NCBI RefSeq assembly: GCF_006538725.1
Contig: NZ_BJLQ01000008.1
Span: 1-64,000 of the forward strand
Length of the DNA: 64,000 nt
Direction: 5' to 3'
Source of the DNA: Cellulomonas gelida
Lineage (GTDB): Bacteria > Actinomycetota > Actinomycetes > Actinomycetales > Cellulomonadaceae
A program made the translations under genes and the position numbers. Shown here in pieces: positions 7,907 through 18,770 of this stretch; positions within the stretch are counted from its first letter, which is position 1, and each line of letters starts with the position of its first letter. The notes below the pieces were generated by a model. The model ran no database searches and was not told where the DNA came from. It worked only from the letters and a program-made list of their open reading frames with translations.

Positions 7907-8020
7907 GTCGTGCTCGGGCGGACCCGTGCGACGACGAGGGCATCGGCGTCCTGGACGTAGGCTGGGGACGGCCCCACGGGGTCGAGACGACCCCTTCCGC
8001 GAGACGGAGCCTCCCACCCC

Positions 8021-9331
8021 ATGTCCGGCGTGCCGCAGCCCGTGCGCGCGTCGTCGCACCGTGCGGTGGTCGTCTACGTCGCCGCGGTCGCCGCCTACTT
8101 CGTCGCGGTCCTGCACCGCAGCGCCCTGGGGGTCGCGGGCGTCGAGGCCATCGACCGGTTCGGCCTGAGCGCCACCACGCTGTCCCTGTTCTCGGTCGTG
8201 CAGCTCACGGTGTACGCCGCGATGCAGCTGCCCGCCGGGCGCCTGCTCGACCGGTTCGGTGCGCGCGTCGTGATCGGCGTCGGGTCGGCCGTGATGGCCG
8301 TCGGCCAGCTCGTCCTCGCCTTCGCGGAGGACGTCCCGGCCGCGCTCGTCGCGCGCGTGCTGATCGGCGCGGGCGACGCGGGGATCTTCATCTCCGCGGT
8401 GCAGCTCGTGGCGCAGTGGTTCCCGCCGCGTCGCGTGCCGGTGCTCGTGCAGCTCACGGGGCTGATCGGGCAGTCGGGTCAGCTCGCGTCCGCGATCCCG
8501 CTCGCGTGGCTGCTGCACCACCAGGGCTGGACGCCGGCGTTCTGCGTGCTCGCGGGCGTGGGTGCGCTCGCGACCGTCGGGGCGTTCCTCGGCGTGCGGG
8601 AGCCGCCGGGGACACGGACCGGCCCGCGTGAGGCGGAGTCGTTCGCGCAGGCGGTGCGCGCCGCGTCGCGCCCGCCCGGCACCCGGCTGGGCTGGTGGAG
8701 CCACTTCGCGACGCCCTTCAGCGCCAACGTCGTCTCGCTGCTGTGGGGCGTGCCGTTCCTCGTCACGGCTCAGGGCCGCTCGACCGCCGAGGCCGGGCTG
8801 CTGCTGACGGTCCTGACCCTGACCGCCATGCTCTCGGGGCCGGTCGTCGGGCGGGTCACGGGTCGGCACCCGCTGCGTCGCACGTCGATCGTCCTGGCCT
8901 CGTGCGTGGCGACCCTCGCCGCCTGGGTGACGGTCCTGGTGCCGGCGACCCCGCGTCCGATGTGGCACCTGCTCGCCTTCGTCGCCGTGATCGGCGCCGG
9001 TGGTCCGGTCTCGCTCGTCGGGATGGACTTCGCGCGGACGTACAGCGAGCCGCGGCGGCTCGGGACGGCCTCCGGGTTCGTCAACACGGGCGGCTTCACC
9101 TCGACGATCGGCGCTGTGCTGGCGGTCGGCGTCGTGCTCCAGGCGGTCTCTCCCCCGGGCACGACGACCTACTCGCTGGACGCGTACCGCTGGGCGTTCA
9201 GCGCCCTGCTGGTGCCGTGGGCCCTGGGCGTCTGGGGCGTGCTGCTCAACCGCCGACGCACGCGCGCACAGCTCGCGGCGCAGGGCGTCGTCGTGCCGCC
9301 GCTGCGCCAGGCGCTCCGCCGCCGACGCTGA
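8021..9331 (+). CDS. Major facilitator superfamily transporter
   Basis: This 436-residue membrane protein has about 12 hydrophobic helices and the MFS loop 2-3 signature (PAGRLLDRFGARVV, about residues 68-81). Helix 1 holds VAAYFVAVLHRSALGVAGVE, an arrangement seen in organic-anion and nitrate-type MFS branches, but the substrate cannot be predicted. It has no close partner gene: tRNA-Asn lies upstream and the DUF1206 gene is convergent. The start ATG fits the first helix; the upstream GGAG is rather distant (about 13 bases). Confidence 0.9.
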   Translation: MSGVPQPVRASSHRAVVVYVAAVAAYFVAVLHRSALGVAGVEAIDRFGLSATTLSLFSVVQLTVYAAMQLPAGRLLDRFGARVVIGVGSAVMAVGQLVLAFAEDVPAALVARVLIGAGDAGIFISAVQLVAQWFPPRRVPVLVQLTGLIGQSGQLASAIPLAWLLHHQGWTPAFCVLAGVGALATVGAFLGVREPPGTRTGPREAESFAQAVRAASRPPGTRLGWWSHFATPFSANVVSLLWGVPFLVTAQGRSTAEAGLLLTVLTLTAMLSGPVVGRVTGRHPLRRTSIVLASCVATLAAWVTVLVPATPRPMWHLLAFVAVIGAGGPVSLVGMDFARTYSEPRRLGTASGFVNTGGFTSTIGAVLAVGVVLQAVSPPGTTTYSLDAYRWAFSALLVPWALGVWGVLLNRRRTRAQLAAQGVVVPPLRQALRRRR

Positions 9332-9364
9332 GGCACGCGCCGCTGCGCCTGACCTGGCTGGGAC

Positions 9365-10168
9365 TCACAGCCGCCCGTACCGGGCGCGCACGAAGCAGTA
9401 CCCGCCGAACGCGACGAAGCCGAGCGCGACGAGCGTGAGGAGCACGGGCCCGGCGGGGCCCTCCTTGAGCGTGCGCATCGCGCCGTCCAGCCCGGTCGCC
9501 TCGGACTCGTCGGCGTGCCACGCCGCGGCCACGAACAGCCCGCCGACGATCCCCAGCGCGACACCCTTCGCGATGTAGCCGACCCTGCCCGCGATCAGGG
9601 TGCCCCGCCCGGCGTGCCCGCTGGGCAGCCCCGCGAGGTCCTCGAGGAAGGTGCGACGCCAGCCCTTGACCACGTGGTAGACGCCGACGCCGATCACGGC
9701 CAGCCCGAGCGCCCCCACGAGGAGCCGTCCCGCCGGGGCGGACAGCAGGTCGGCCGTCAGACCCTGGGTGTCGCCCGACGACGACGAGCCTCCGCCGCGC
9801 GCCCAGGCCACGGTCACCGCAGCGAGCCCGAGATAGACGACGCCCCGCCCGATCGCCTTGACGCGGTCGGTGCCCGAGCCCGCACGGTCGCGCGCCGCTC
9901 CGACGTGAGCGGCCTTCGCGACCTGCCAGGCGGCGAGCGCGAGGAAGGCGACCACCGCGACCCACAGCGCCGCGCGACCCATGGGCTCGTCCGCGACCGT
10001 CGACAGCGCGCCCGACTGGTCCGCGGACGCCCCCGAGTCGCCGAGCGCGAGCCGCAGCGCCAGCAGGCCGATCAGGGCGTGCAGGACGCCGCTCACGGCG
10101 TAGCCGGCGCGCGCGGCGGTCGCCCAGGCGTCCCGGGTCGCACGGGACAGGTCGGAGGTGCTCGCCAT
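9365..10168 (-). CDS. DUF1206 domain membrane protein
   Basis: The 267-residue protein has six predicted membrane helices in three similar pairs, each led by an AR-G-Y/V motif (ARAGYAVSGVLHALIG, GRGVVYLGLAAVTVAW, GRVGYIAKGVALGIVGG). This is the triplicated DUF1206 pattern of actinobacteria; its function is unknown. The start chosen is ATGGCGAGC, with GGGAG 6 bases upstream; an earlier in-frame start at 10336 lacks support. It is convergent with the MFS gene and divergent from the transglutaminase-like gene. Confidence 0.88.
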   Translation of the reverse strand: MASTSDLSRATRDAWATAARAGYAVSGVLHALIGLLALRLALGDSGASADQSGALSTVADEPMGRAALWVAVVAFLALAAWQVAKAAHVGAARDRAGSGTDRVKAIGRGVVYLGLAAVTVAWARGGGSSSSGDTQGLTADLLSAPAGRLLVGALGLAVIGVGVYHVVKGWRRTFLEDLAGLPSGHAGRGTLIAGRVGYIAKGVALGIVGGLFVAAAWHADESEATGLDGAMRTLKEGPAGPVLLTLVALGFVAFGGYCFVRARYGRL

Positions 10169-10483
10169 GATGGCTCCCGTCGGGTCAAGAAGGGCAGGCC
10201 GGGCGGGGGTGGCGCCGGCGCAGGTCCGATCGTGGCAGCGGACGTGGTCGGCCGCGACCGCAGAGGAGCGCCGGACCGCCCGCCCGCGCGCGGCGCGCGG
10301 GTACCTCCCGACGACACGGTCGCGTCGTCGGACCACCGGGGCAGACCGGTAGGAACGGGGCCCTGACCTGCGCCTTCAGTGTGCTTCTCCGACCGGCTTG
10401 TCGAACGGCCCGACGAGCCCCACACTTGCGCTGCCCCCTCGTGAGTTCCGGCCACCGACAGCCGGGGAAATGGACCACCGGCC
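10169..10483. other. Intergenic region with divergent promoters, no gene seen
   Basis: These 315 bases separate the DUF1206 gene (minus) from the transglutaminase-like gene (plus). I see an 8-bp inverted repeat CCGACGAC...GTCGTCGG (10308-10331) and a GC-only stretch, but no convincing promoter hexamers or coding frame. Confidence 0.5.
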
Positions 10484-11281
10484 GTGCTGCGCACCGTCTC
10501 CTGCCACCTGTCTCTCGACGTGCGCAGCCCCCTCGAGCTGTACCTCGCCGTCGCCGTCGCCGACGGCGCCTACGACCGCTCCGAGCTGCTCACGGTGCGG
10601 CACGAGGACGGCCCGCTCGACGTGGTCGAGATCAAGGCGGGGCACGGCGGCCGCATCCACCACGTGCAGGCTCCGACCGGTCGGGTCGTCGTGGACTACC
10701 AGGCGTCGGTGAGCGGTCTGGCCGCACCCGCACCGGTCGAGGACCTGGACCTCGTCGAGTACCGGCAACCGAGCCGGTACGCCGAGTCCGACCGGCTCCT
10801 GGCCTTCGCGCGCGACCAGTTCCGCGGGCTCGCGGGCGCCGATCTGGTGCACGCCGTGGTGGCGTGGGTCTCGGCGCACGTGACCTACCTGTCGGGCAGC
10901 AGCCTGCCGACCGACGGCGCGACCGACACGCTGCTCAAGCGGCGCGGCGTGTGCCGCGACTTCGCGCACCTCGTCGTGGCGCTGCTGCGGGCGTGCGACA
11001 TGCCCGCGCGACTGGTCTCCGTGTACGCGCCCCGGCTCAAGCCCATGGACTTCCATGCGGTCGCCGAGGCGTACGTCGACGGCGCGTGGCACCTGCTGGA
11101 CGCGACGCGGCTCGCGCCGCGCGAGGGGATGCTGCGCATCGCGACCGGCCGCGACGCCACGGACACGGCCTTCCTGTCGTCGTACGGCGGTGCGCTGACG
11201 CTGCGTTCGATGACGGTGACGGCGACGGTCGACGGCCTCATGGACGCCGACGACGACGGCGGGCTGCGCGCGCTCCTCTGA
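10484..11281 (+). CDS. Transglutaminase-like cysteine peptidase family protein
   Basis: The 265-residue cytoplasmic protein has a beta-rich N-terminal half and a transglutaminase-like core. The triad is visible: Cys in RGVCRDFAHLVVALLRA (about residue 157), His in MDFHAVAEAYV and Asp in WHLLDATRL. The order and spacing match the bacterial transglutaminase/arylamine-type peptidase group with the N-terminal bacterial transglutaminase-like domain. There is no signal peptide. The substrate is unknown; members are thought to be amidases or peptidases. It stands alone and is convergent with dnaG. Confidence 0.87.
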   Translation: MLRTVSCHLSLDVRSPLELYLAVAVADGAYDRSELLTVRHEDGPLDVVEIKAGHGGRIHHVQAPTGRVVVDYQASVSGLAAPAPVEDLDLVEYRQPSRYAESDRLLAFARDQFRGLAGADLVHAVVAWVSAHVTYLSGSSLPTDGATDTLLKRRGVCRDFAHLVVALLRACDMPARLVSVYAPRLKPMDFHAVAEAYVDGAWHLLDATRLAPREGMLRIATGRDATDTAFLSSYGGALTLRSMTVTATVDGLMDADDDGGLRALL

Positions 11282-11401
11282 GCGCCCGAGCGTCCTGTCG
11301 CCTGACCAGCCAGGTGACGAGCATCTGGTCGCCGAGCATCCGGGCGCCGAGCACCCAGGCGCGCGAGCGTCGTAGGGCGGCGGGCGGGCTCGCTCGGGGG
11401 G

Positions 11402-13336
11402 TCAGACGCTCTCGCGCAGGTTGCGGCGGCGTCCCTCGATCGCGACGAGCTCGGCGAAGGCAGCCTGGTAGCCCGCAGGGTCGGCCGTCGCGTCCATGCG
11501 CTGCAGCCGCCCGCGCAGCTCGGCGATGTGCCGCGTGAAGCCCATCTCCACCAGGCGCAGCACCACGCCGCGCACGTAGTCGCCGACCGCCTCGGGACGG
11601 TCTTCGGGGACCGGGGCGACCGCGAGCTCGGTGACGAGCGGGCGCACCGCCTCGGCCGCCTCGTCGAGCACGGCACCGACCCATGCCGTCGAGCTACCGT
11701 CCTCACCGACCGACGCGCGCCCGGCGGTCACGCCGCCTGCCGCACGGATCGCCTCGTGCACGGCGCGGTGCGCGGGGGCAGCGAACGCGTCGCTGCCGAG
11801 CTCGTCGAACTCCGCCGGCACGAGCGCGGGCGCCTGCAGCACGACCTCGAGCGCGGTGCGCTCGACCGCGAGCACGGGGTCGACGGGTCCGGGCCGCTGG
11901 GTCCGCGCGGGGCGCTCCGTGGCACCGGCCGGCCGGCCACCGCTCGTCGGTGCGCGGCCCGCCGCTCCCCCACGACCACGCGCGCCGTCGACCGCTCGCT
12001 GCACGGTCGCCAGGTCCTCCATGCCCAGCCATCCCGCGAGCAGCCGCGTGTACTCGGGCCGCAGGGCAGCGTCACGGATGCCCGCGACGACCGGCGCCGC
12101 GCTGCGCAGGGCGGCGACGCGGCCCTCCGCGGTGGCCAGGTCGTACGAGCGGAGGGTCGCGCGCAGCACGAACGCGAACAGCGGCTGACGTCCGGCCACG
12201 AGCGCGCGCACGGCGTCGGGCCCGCGGCTCTGGCGCAGCTCGCAGGGGTCCATGCCGCTGGGCTCGACCGCGACGAACGTCTGCGCGGCGAACGTCTGGT
12301 CCTCACCGAACGCGCGCAACGCGGCCTTCTGGCCCGCTTCGTCGCCGTCGAACGTGAAGATCACCTCGCCGCCCACCGACGTGCCCGTCGCGAGCTGCAC
12401 GCCGCTGCTCGCCCCCGAGTCGCCGATGAGCCGGCGCACGATGCGGGTGTGGTCCGAGCCGAAGGCCGTGCCGCACGTCGCGACCGCGGTGCCGATGCCC
12501 GACAGGTGCATCGCCATGACGTCGGTGTAGCCCTCGACGACGACCACGCGCTTGTCGCGCTGCATCTCGCGCTTGGCGAGGTCGAGCCCGTAGAGGACGT
12601 GCGACTTGCGGTACAGCGGCGTCTCGGGGGTGTTGAGGTACTTCGGGCCGTTGTCCTCGTCGAACAGCCGGCGGGCACCGAAGCCGATCGTCTCGCCCGT
12701 CACCTCGCGGATGGGCCAGACGAGCCGTCCGCGGAACCGGTCGTAGACGCCGCGCTGGCCCTGGCTCACGAGTCCCGACGCGATCAGCTCGGGCTCGGTG
12801 AACCCCCGGCCACGCAGGTGCTTGAGCAGCGCGTCCCACCCGGTCGGCGCGAACCCGACGCCGAACTGCTCGGCGGCGGTCCGGTCGAAGCCGCGCTCCG
12901 CGAGGAACTGCCGACCGGCCGCGCCGCCCGGGGTCGCGAGCTGCTCGCGGTAGAACTCCTCGGCGACCTTGTGCGCCTCGATCAGACGACGGCGGCGTCC
13001 CGGCTCCTCGGCAGGCCTCGTCGGGCCGCCCTCCTCGTACCGGAGCTGCACGCCCACGCGCCCAGCGAGGTACTCGACGGCCTCCGCGAAGCCCAGGCCG
13101 TCGACCTTGGTGACGAAGTCGATGACGTCGCCGCCCTCGCCGCACCCGAAGCAGTGGTAGCGCCCCACCTGGGGCCGCACGTGGAAGGACGGCGACCGCT
13201 CGTCGTGGAACGGGCACAGGCCCTTGAGCGAACCGACGCCCGCCGTCTTGAGCTGGACGTGCGCGCCGACGACCTCCTCGATCCGCACACGCTCGCGGAC
13301 CGCCTCCACGTCCTCCCGTCGGATGCGTCCCGCCAC
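11402..13336 (-). CDS. dnaG: DNA primase
   Basis: DnaG makes RNA primers at the replication fork. The 644-residue protein has the N-terminal CHC2 zinc finger (CPFHDERSPSF then HCFGCGEGGD, residues about 40-65), the RNA polymerase core and a TOPRIM domain with the acidic motifs VVVVEGYTDVMA and FTFDGDEAG. A C-terminal helicase-interaction region follows a Gly/Ala/Arg-rich linker (about residues 430-470). A small insertion, DSGASSGVQLATGTSVGG, precedes the second TOPRIM motif and is known in actinobacterial primases. It lies downstream of the chitinase gene but is separated from it by a terminator. The start ATG is preceded by weakly conserved sequence. Confidence 0.97.
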   Translation of the reverse strand: MAGRIRREDVEAVRERVRIEEVVGAHVQLKTAGVGSLKGLCPFHDERSPSFHVRPQVGRYHCFGCGEGGDVIDFVTKVDGLGFAEAVEYLAGRVGVQLRYEEGGPTRPAEEPGRRRRLIEAHKVAEEFYREQLATPGGAAGRQFLAERGFDRTAAEQFGVGFAPTGWDALLKHLRGRGFTEPELIASGLVSQGQRGVYDRFRGRLVWPIREVTGETIGFGARRLFDEDNGPKYLNTPETPLYRKSHVLYGLDLAKREMQRDKRVVVVEGYTDVMAMHLSGIGTAVATCGTAFGSDHTRIVRRLIGDSGASSGVQLATGTSVGGEVIFTFDGDEAGQKAALRAFGEDQTFAAQTFVAVEPSGMDPCELRQSRGPDAVRALVAGRQPLFAFVLRATLRSYDLATAEGRVAALRSAAPVVAGIRDAALRPEYTRLLAGWLGMEDLATVQRAVDGARGRGGAAGRAPTSGGRPAGATERPARTQRPGPVDPVLAVERTALEVVLQAPALVPAEFDELGSDAFAAPAHRAVHEAIRAAGGVTAGRASVGEDGSSTAWVGAVLDEAAEAVRPLVTELAVAPVPEDRPEAVGDYVRGVVLRLVEMGFTRHIAELRGRLQRMDATADPAGYQAAFAELVAIEGRRRNLRESV

Positions 13337-13450
13337 GCCTGGAGTCTAGGTCGTCCAGGTCGTCGTCCCGACGCCCGGGCGGGTGAGGCGGCGACCCGAC
13401 CTCGCGACGGCGGGCTAGCGGGCCGACGACCAGCCGGCGGACCGGACGAC

Positions 13451-13484
13451 GAGGGGGCCGACGCCCGCGGGCGCCGACCCCCTC
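13451..13484 (-). terminator. Terminator of the chitinase gene
   Basis: A 16-bp stem (13451-13466 with 13469-13484; only two G-T wobbles) lies 15 bases downstream of the chitinase stop. It isolates dnaG from chitinase transcription. Confidence 0.82.
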
Positions 13485-13498
13485 GCTGCGCCGTCCGA

Positions 13499-15187
<1,689 letters not shown>

Positions 15188-15227
15188 CCTTGCCTCCCGG
15201 TGCGATGGGAAGTGCGGTATTTAGTAA

Positions 15228-15284
15228 GGGATATTCACAAATCCCTCGCCACAGACGCTAGCCAGACCGGGTGAAACGCGTCAA
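15228..15284 (-). promoter_or_regulatory. Chitinase promoter region with operator-like palindrome
   Basis: On the minus strand TTGACG (15279-15284) and TAGCGT (15255-15260) are 18 bases apart, a plausible -35/-10 pair. Between them and the gene lies GGGAT-N8-ATCCC (15228-15245) in a conspicuously AT-richer patch. The site has LacI/GntR-like dimensions; no regulator for it is identified. Confidence 0.5.
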
Positions 15285-15336
15285 CGATTCCGCCCGAATC
15301 CGGCGCAATCTCCCTCATCAGGACACCGCTCTCCCC

Positions 15337-15584
15337 CGACCCAGCGGGTGCTCCGGGCACGCACCCGAATGCCCGGAGCACCCGCTGCCTCGATCGATGG
15401 GCGCACGACGACCCAGCGATCACTCCGGCCCAGCGCAGCGACGCCTGAGCAGACGCTGGGTCGGCGGAGGTGGTGGAGCACGAGACAGCGCTCGTTCCGG
15501 CTCCAGCACCGCGAAGCCGGAGCGGACGCTGGGTCGGCGGGGGTCAGTGACGCGGGGGTCAGTGGCGCGGGGTCAGTGGCGTGG
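15337..15584. repeat. Cluster of palindromes and short tandem repeats between chitinase and dgt
   Basis: A perfect 17-bp inverted repeat (15343-15359 with 15370-15386, loop 10) is followed by two copies of CGCTGGGTCGG (15454-15464, 15527-15537) whose complement occurs at 15336-15346. A CCGGCT/AGCCGG stem (15497-15520) is next, then three near-identical 14-15-bp GGTCAGTGRCGYGG units (15542-15584), the last carrying the dgt stop codon. The first hairpin could be a terminator for dgt; the rest is unexplained. Confidence 0.75.
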
Positions 15585-16856
15585 CGGGCGGACGAGGCGG
15601 GCGTGGGCCTCGGCCGCGGAGACGTCCGTGAGCGAGGCGACCTGGTCGATCACGACCCGCAGCCGCGCCGCGTCGTCGGCCGCCTGCGCCCAGTCCGCGG
15701 CGAACGGCGGCTCGAGCGCGAGCGGCGCACGGTCCGCCATGATCCGCACGAGGTCGGTGAGCACCTCGCGCTGCCGGTGGTAGAGCGGCTCGAGCTCGCG
15801 CGGCGCCATGACGTACGCGACGGCGAGGCCCTTGAGCACGAGGATCTCGGCCTGCGTGGTCAGCGGCACGACGAGGTCGGCGGCGTACCGCGTGAGCAGC
15901 CCGTCCCCGTACTGCTTGCGGGTGGCCTTCTGCGACGCCTTCGCGAACCGCCCGATGAGCTGGCTCGTCGCATCCTTGAGCATCGCCAGCGCGCCGCGTG
16001 ACCCGTCGAAGCCCGGCGCCCACAGGCGCGCGTGGATCAGCCGGTCCATCGCGGCGAGCAGCCCCGCCTCGTCGACCGCGTCGCCGTACCAGGTCTGCAC
16101 GGCCTCCACGACGCGCGCGCGCTCGTCGGGCTGCGACAGCACCGCGAGGTCGAGGCGCCCGCCGACGATCGCGTCCTCGACGTCGTGCACCGAGTACGAG
16201 ATGTCGTCCGCGAGGTCCATGACCTGCGCCTCGAGGCACTTGCGCCCGGGCGGCGCGTCGCGGCGCAGCCACTCGAACACGGGCAGGTCGTCCTCGTAGA
16301 CGCCGAACTTGTGCGTCGGCCGGCCGCTCGCCGCGCTCACCGGCCCCTGCAGGTACCGCCACGGGTACTTGACCGACGCGTCGAGCGACGCGCGCGTGAG
16401 GTTCAGCCCGACCGAGCGCCCGTCGTCGGCCACGACCTTCGGCTCGAGACGCGTGAGCAGACGCAACGTCTGCGCGTTGCCCTCGAACCCGCCGACGTCG
16501 CGCGCGAGCGCCGCCAGGGCGCGCTCGCCGTTGTGGCCGAACGGGGGGTGCCCCAGGTCGTGCGCGAGGCACGCGGTGTCGACGACGTCCGGGTCGCAGC
16601 CGAGCGCCTTCCCGATCTCGCGGCCCACCTGTGCGACCTCGAGCGTGTGCGTCAGGCGCGTCCGTACGAAGTCGTCCGACGAGGGGCCGAGCACCTGCGT
16701 CTTGGCGCCGAGCCGACGCAGCGCGGAGGAGTGCACGAGACGCGCCCGGTCGCGCTCGAACGGCGTGCGCCCCTTGGACTTCGCCGACTCGGGGACCCAG
16801 CGCTCGCGGTCGACGTCGACGTAGCCGTCGACGTCGAGGTGCTCGAGCATGGTCAT
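15573..16856 (-). CDS. dgt: Deoxyguanosinetriphosphate triphosphohydrolase (dGTPase)
   Basis: This HD-superfamily enzyme cleaves dNTPs to deoxynucleoside and triphosphate. The HD residues are clear: RLTHTLEVAQVGREIG, then LAHDLGHPPFGHNGE, with a later conserved Asp in MDLADDISYSVHDVED. From the chosen ATG (MTMLEHLD) the protein is 427 residues, normal for the family. An earlier in-frame start at 16880 would add eight unlikely residues, and an ATG two codons later is also possible; none has a strong ribosome-binding site. It follows the GH13 gene by 36 bases on the same strand and may be read from the malEFG operon. The 3' end runs into a tandem repeat. Confidence 0.93.
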   Translation of the reverse strand: MTMLEHLDVDGYVDVDRERWVPESAKSKGRTPFERDRARLVHSSALRRLGAKTQVLGPSSDDFVRTRLTHTLEVAQVGREIGKALGCDPDVVDTACLAHDLGHPPFGHNGERALAALARDVGGFEGNAQTLRLLTRLEPKVVADDGRSVGLNLTRASLDASVKYPWRYLQGPVSAASGRPTHKFGVYEDDLPVFEWLRRDAPPGRKCLEAQVMDLADDISYSVHDVEDAIVGGRLDLAVLSQPDERARVVEAVQTWYGDAVDEAGLLAAMDRLIHARLWAPGFDGSRGALAMLKDATSQLIGRFAKASQKATRKQYGDGLLTRYAADLVVPLTTQAEILVLKGLAVAYVMAPRELEPLYHRQREVLTDLVRIMADRAPLALEPPFAADWAQAADDAARLRVVIDQVASLTDVSAAEAHARLVRPPRH

Positions 16857-16892
16857 CGCGCCAAGCCTACGCACCCGCACGCCCGTTGCGGC

Positions 16893-18770
16893 TCAGCCCA
16901 GCCGCCAGACCTGCACAGACGGCCCGTGCGCCGCCGGCACGACGACCGCCTCTGCGGTCACGTCCAGGCGCGCCCCGCCGTAGAGGTTCTCGGCGTCGTG
17001 CGCCGGCAGCGGCAGTCGCACGCCGTCCCACGCGTCGCGCGCCAGGACGACGAGCACGCGCTCGTCGTGCGTCTCCCGCAGGTAGCCCACCGCGTCGCGG
17101 TCCACGAACGCCCAGCGCAGACCCCCTTCGCGCAGCGCCCGGCAGGAGCGCCGCAGCGCGATGAGCGAGCGGTACACGTCGAACGTCGCTGCGTCCCACG
17201 CCGCGCCACTCGCACCGGGCTCGCCGTCGATCCGCGCCCACGGCATCGGCACGCGGCCGTGCTCGCCGTTGGTGCCGGTGAGGCCACCCTCGTCGCCCGC
17301 CCAGATGACGGGCGTGCCCGGGTACGTGAGCAGGAAGCCCGCGGCGACCTCGACGCGCTCGCGCGAGCCGGTGACCGTGCGGATCCGCGCCGTGTCGTGC
17401 GACCCGAGCAGGTTCCACTGGTGCCGCGTCACCGACCACGGGACGGTCGAGTCGAAGTCACGCATGGTCGCGACCATCGCCGCTCCCCCGGCCCGCGGGA
17501 CCGACACCGGCATGCCCATGAACGGCAGCGTCGACCCGGGCGCCACGAGCCAGGTCCACAGCGGACGCGTGAACGCCGAGTAGTTCATGTTGACGTGCCA
17601 GCCGCCGACGTCCAGGTCGTCCGCGGCGTCGTGGAAGTGCTCCGAGACCAGCACGGCGTCGGGGTTGAGGTCCGACATGGTCGCGCGCAGGGCGCGCGCG
17701 ACCGCGTGCGTGTGGTCGTCGTCGCGGTAGCGCCCGGTCATGTTGGCCACGTCGATCCGCCAGCCGTCCAGGTCGAACGGCGGACGCAGCCAGCGCGCGG
17801 TGACGGAGCCCTCGCCGGTGATCATGCGCTCGGCGAGCCCGGCCGCGGAGTAGTTGAGCTTGGGCAGGGACGCGTGCTCGAGCCACCCGACGTAGCCGGG
17901 GTGCTCGTCGGTCCAGTAGTAGAACGCCGCCTCGGGGCTCGTGCGGTCCGCGCGTGCCCGCGTGAACCACTCGTGCCCCGCTCCGGTGTGGTTCGTGGTG
18001 AGGTCCCCGACGACGCGCATCCCGCGCGCGTGCAGCGCGCCGGACAACGAGGCCAGCGCCGCGTCGCCGCCCAGCAGCGGGTCGACGTGCGCGAAGCTCG
18101 TGGCGTCGTAGCGATGGTTGGACCGCGCGGGGAACACCGGCGTCAGGTACAGGGTGTCGACCCCGAGGCGCTGCAGGTGGTCCAGCCGCGACTCGATGCC
18201 GGGCAGGTCGCCGCCGAACAGCTGCTGCGCGACGCCCGGGCCGGACCCGATCGGCTCGTCGGACCAGTCCGCGGGGAGAGCCCAGTCCGGCAGCGGGCCG
18301 GCCGGCGGTCCGTCGTGGCCCGACGAGCGGGCGAACCGGTCCGGGAACACCTGGTAGACCACGGCGTCGTCGAGCCAGCGCGGCGCCGGTGCGTGCACCG
18401 TGAGCCGGAAGTCCGACCCGTCCGTGACGTCCCGCGCGTGCAGGCCCCGGCCGTCGAGCCAGCGGTAGCCGTCCGGCTCGTCGAGCAGGAAGCGGTACTG
18501 CGTCACAGGGTTGTGCACCACGACGTCCGCGACGTACCAGCGCTCGTGCGCGTCCGCCCGCTCGAGGCGTGCGGGCACGAACCGTGGCTCGCCGTCGCGG
18601 ACGACGCGCACGTGCACGCCACGCTCGCCACGCGACGCGGGGACGCGCACCCGGACGGGTACGACGTCCCCGAGCCGCGGGGTCGCGCGGTCGACGTAGA
18701 GCTCGGCGCCGTCGTGGTGCGGCGCGTCGAGCAGCACCACGGGCCCGTGCGCCACGGGCCGATCAGTCAT
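16893..18770 (-). CDS. Intracellular GH13 enzyme, cyclomaltodextrinase/neopullulanase-like
   Basis: This is a glycoside hydrolase of family 13, 625 residues, with no signal peptide, so it acts on imported maltodextrins. An N-terminal beta domain (about residues 1-120) resembles the CBM34-type module of cyclomaltodextrinases and neopullulanases. The TIM barrel starts at VYQVFPDRFARS and carries the nucleophile Asp in GWRIDVANM, the acid Glu in LVSEHFHDA and the third Asp in GSHDTARI. A beta-sandwich C-terminus follows. The ATG overlaps the malG stop by 4 bases, so it is the fourth gene of the maltodextrin import operon. The exact specificity (cyclodextrin, pullulan or alpha-1,6 branches) is not determined. 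Confidence 0.9.
   Translation of the reverse strand: MTDRPVAHGPVVLLDAPHHDGAELYVDRATPRLGDVVPVRVRVPASRGERGVHVRVVRDGEPRFVPARLERADAHERWYVADVVVHNPVTQYRFLLDEPDGYRWLDGRGLHARDVTDGSDFRLTVHAPAPRWLDDAVVYQVFPDRFARSSGHDGPPAGPLPDWALPADWSDEPIGSGPGVAQQLFGGDLPGIESRLDHLQRLGVDTLYLTPVFPARSNHRYDATSFAHVDPLLGGDAALASLSGALHARGMRVVGDLTTNHTGAGHEWFTRARADRTSPEAAFYYWTDEHPGYVGWLEHASLPKLNYSAAGLAERMITGEGSVTARWLRPPFDLDGWRIDVANMTGRYRDDDHTHAVARALRATMSDLNPDAVLVSEHFHDAADDLDVGGWHVNMNYSAFTRPLWTWLVAPGSTLPFMGMPVSVPRAGGAAMVATMRDFDSTVPWSVTRHQWNLLGSHDTARIRTVTGSRERVEVAAGFLLTYPGTPVIWAGDEGGLTGTNGEHGRVPMPWARIDGEPGASGAAWDAATFDVYRSLIALRRSCRALREGGLRWAFVDRDAVGYLRETHDERVLVVLARDAWDGVRLPLPAHDAENLYGGARLDVTAEAVVVPAAHGPSVQVWRLG

Noticed and set aside
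10308-10331. 8-bp inverted repeat between DUF1206 and transglutaminase-like genes as an operator
   Set aside because: Short, GC-only palindromes arise often by chance at this composition and no promoter is visible next to it.
11282-11401. Short repeats (CCGAGCAYCCGGGCG-like) between the transglutaminase-like gene and dnaG as a structured RNA
   Set aside because: Only two imperfect copies and no convincing stem; most likely a simple convergent spacer.
15260-15275. DasR-type (TGGTCTAGACCA-like) site before the chitinase gene
   Set aside because: Only a half-match GGTCTGGC is present; the second half-site is missing.
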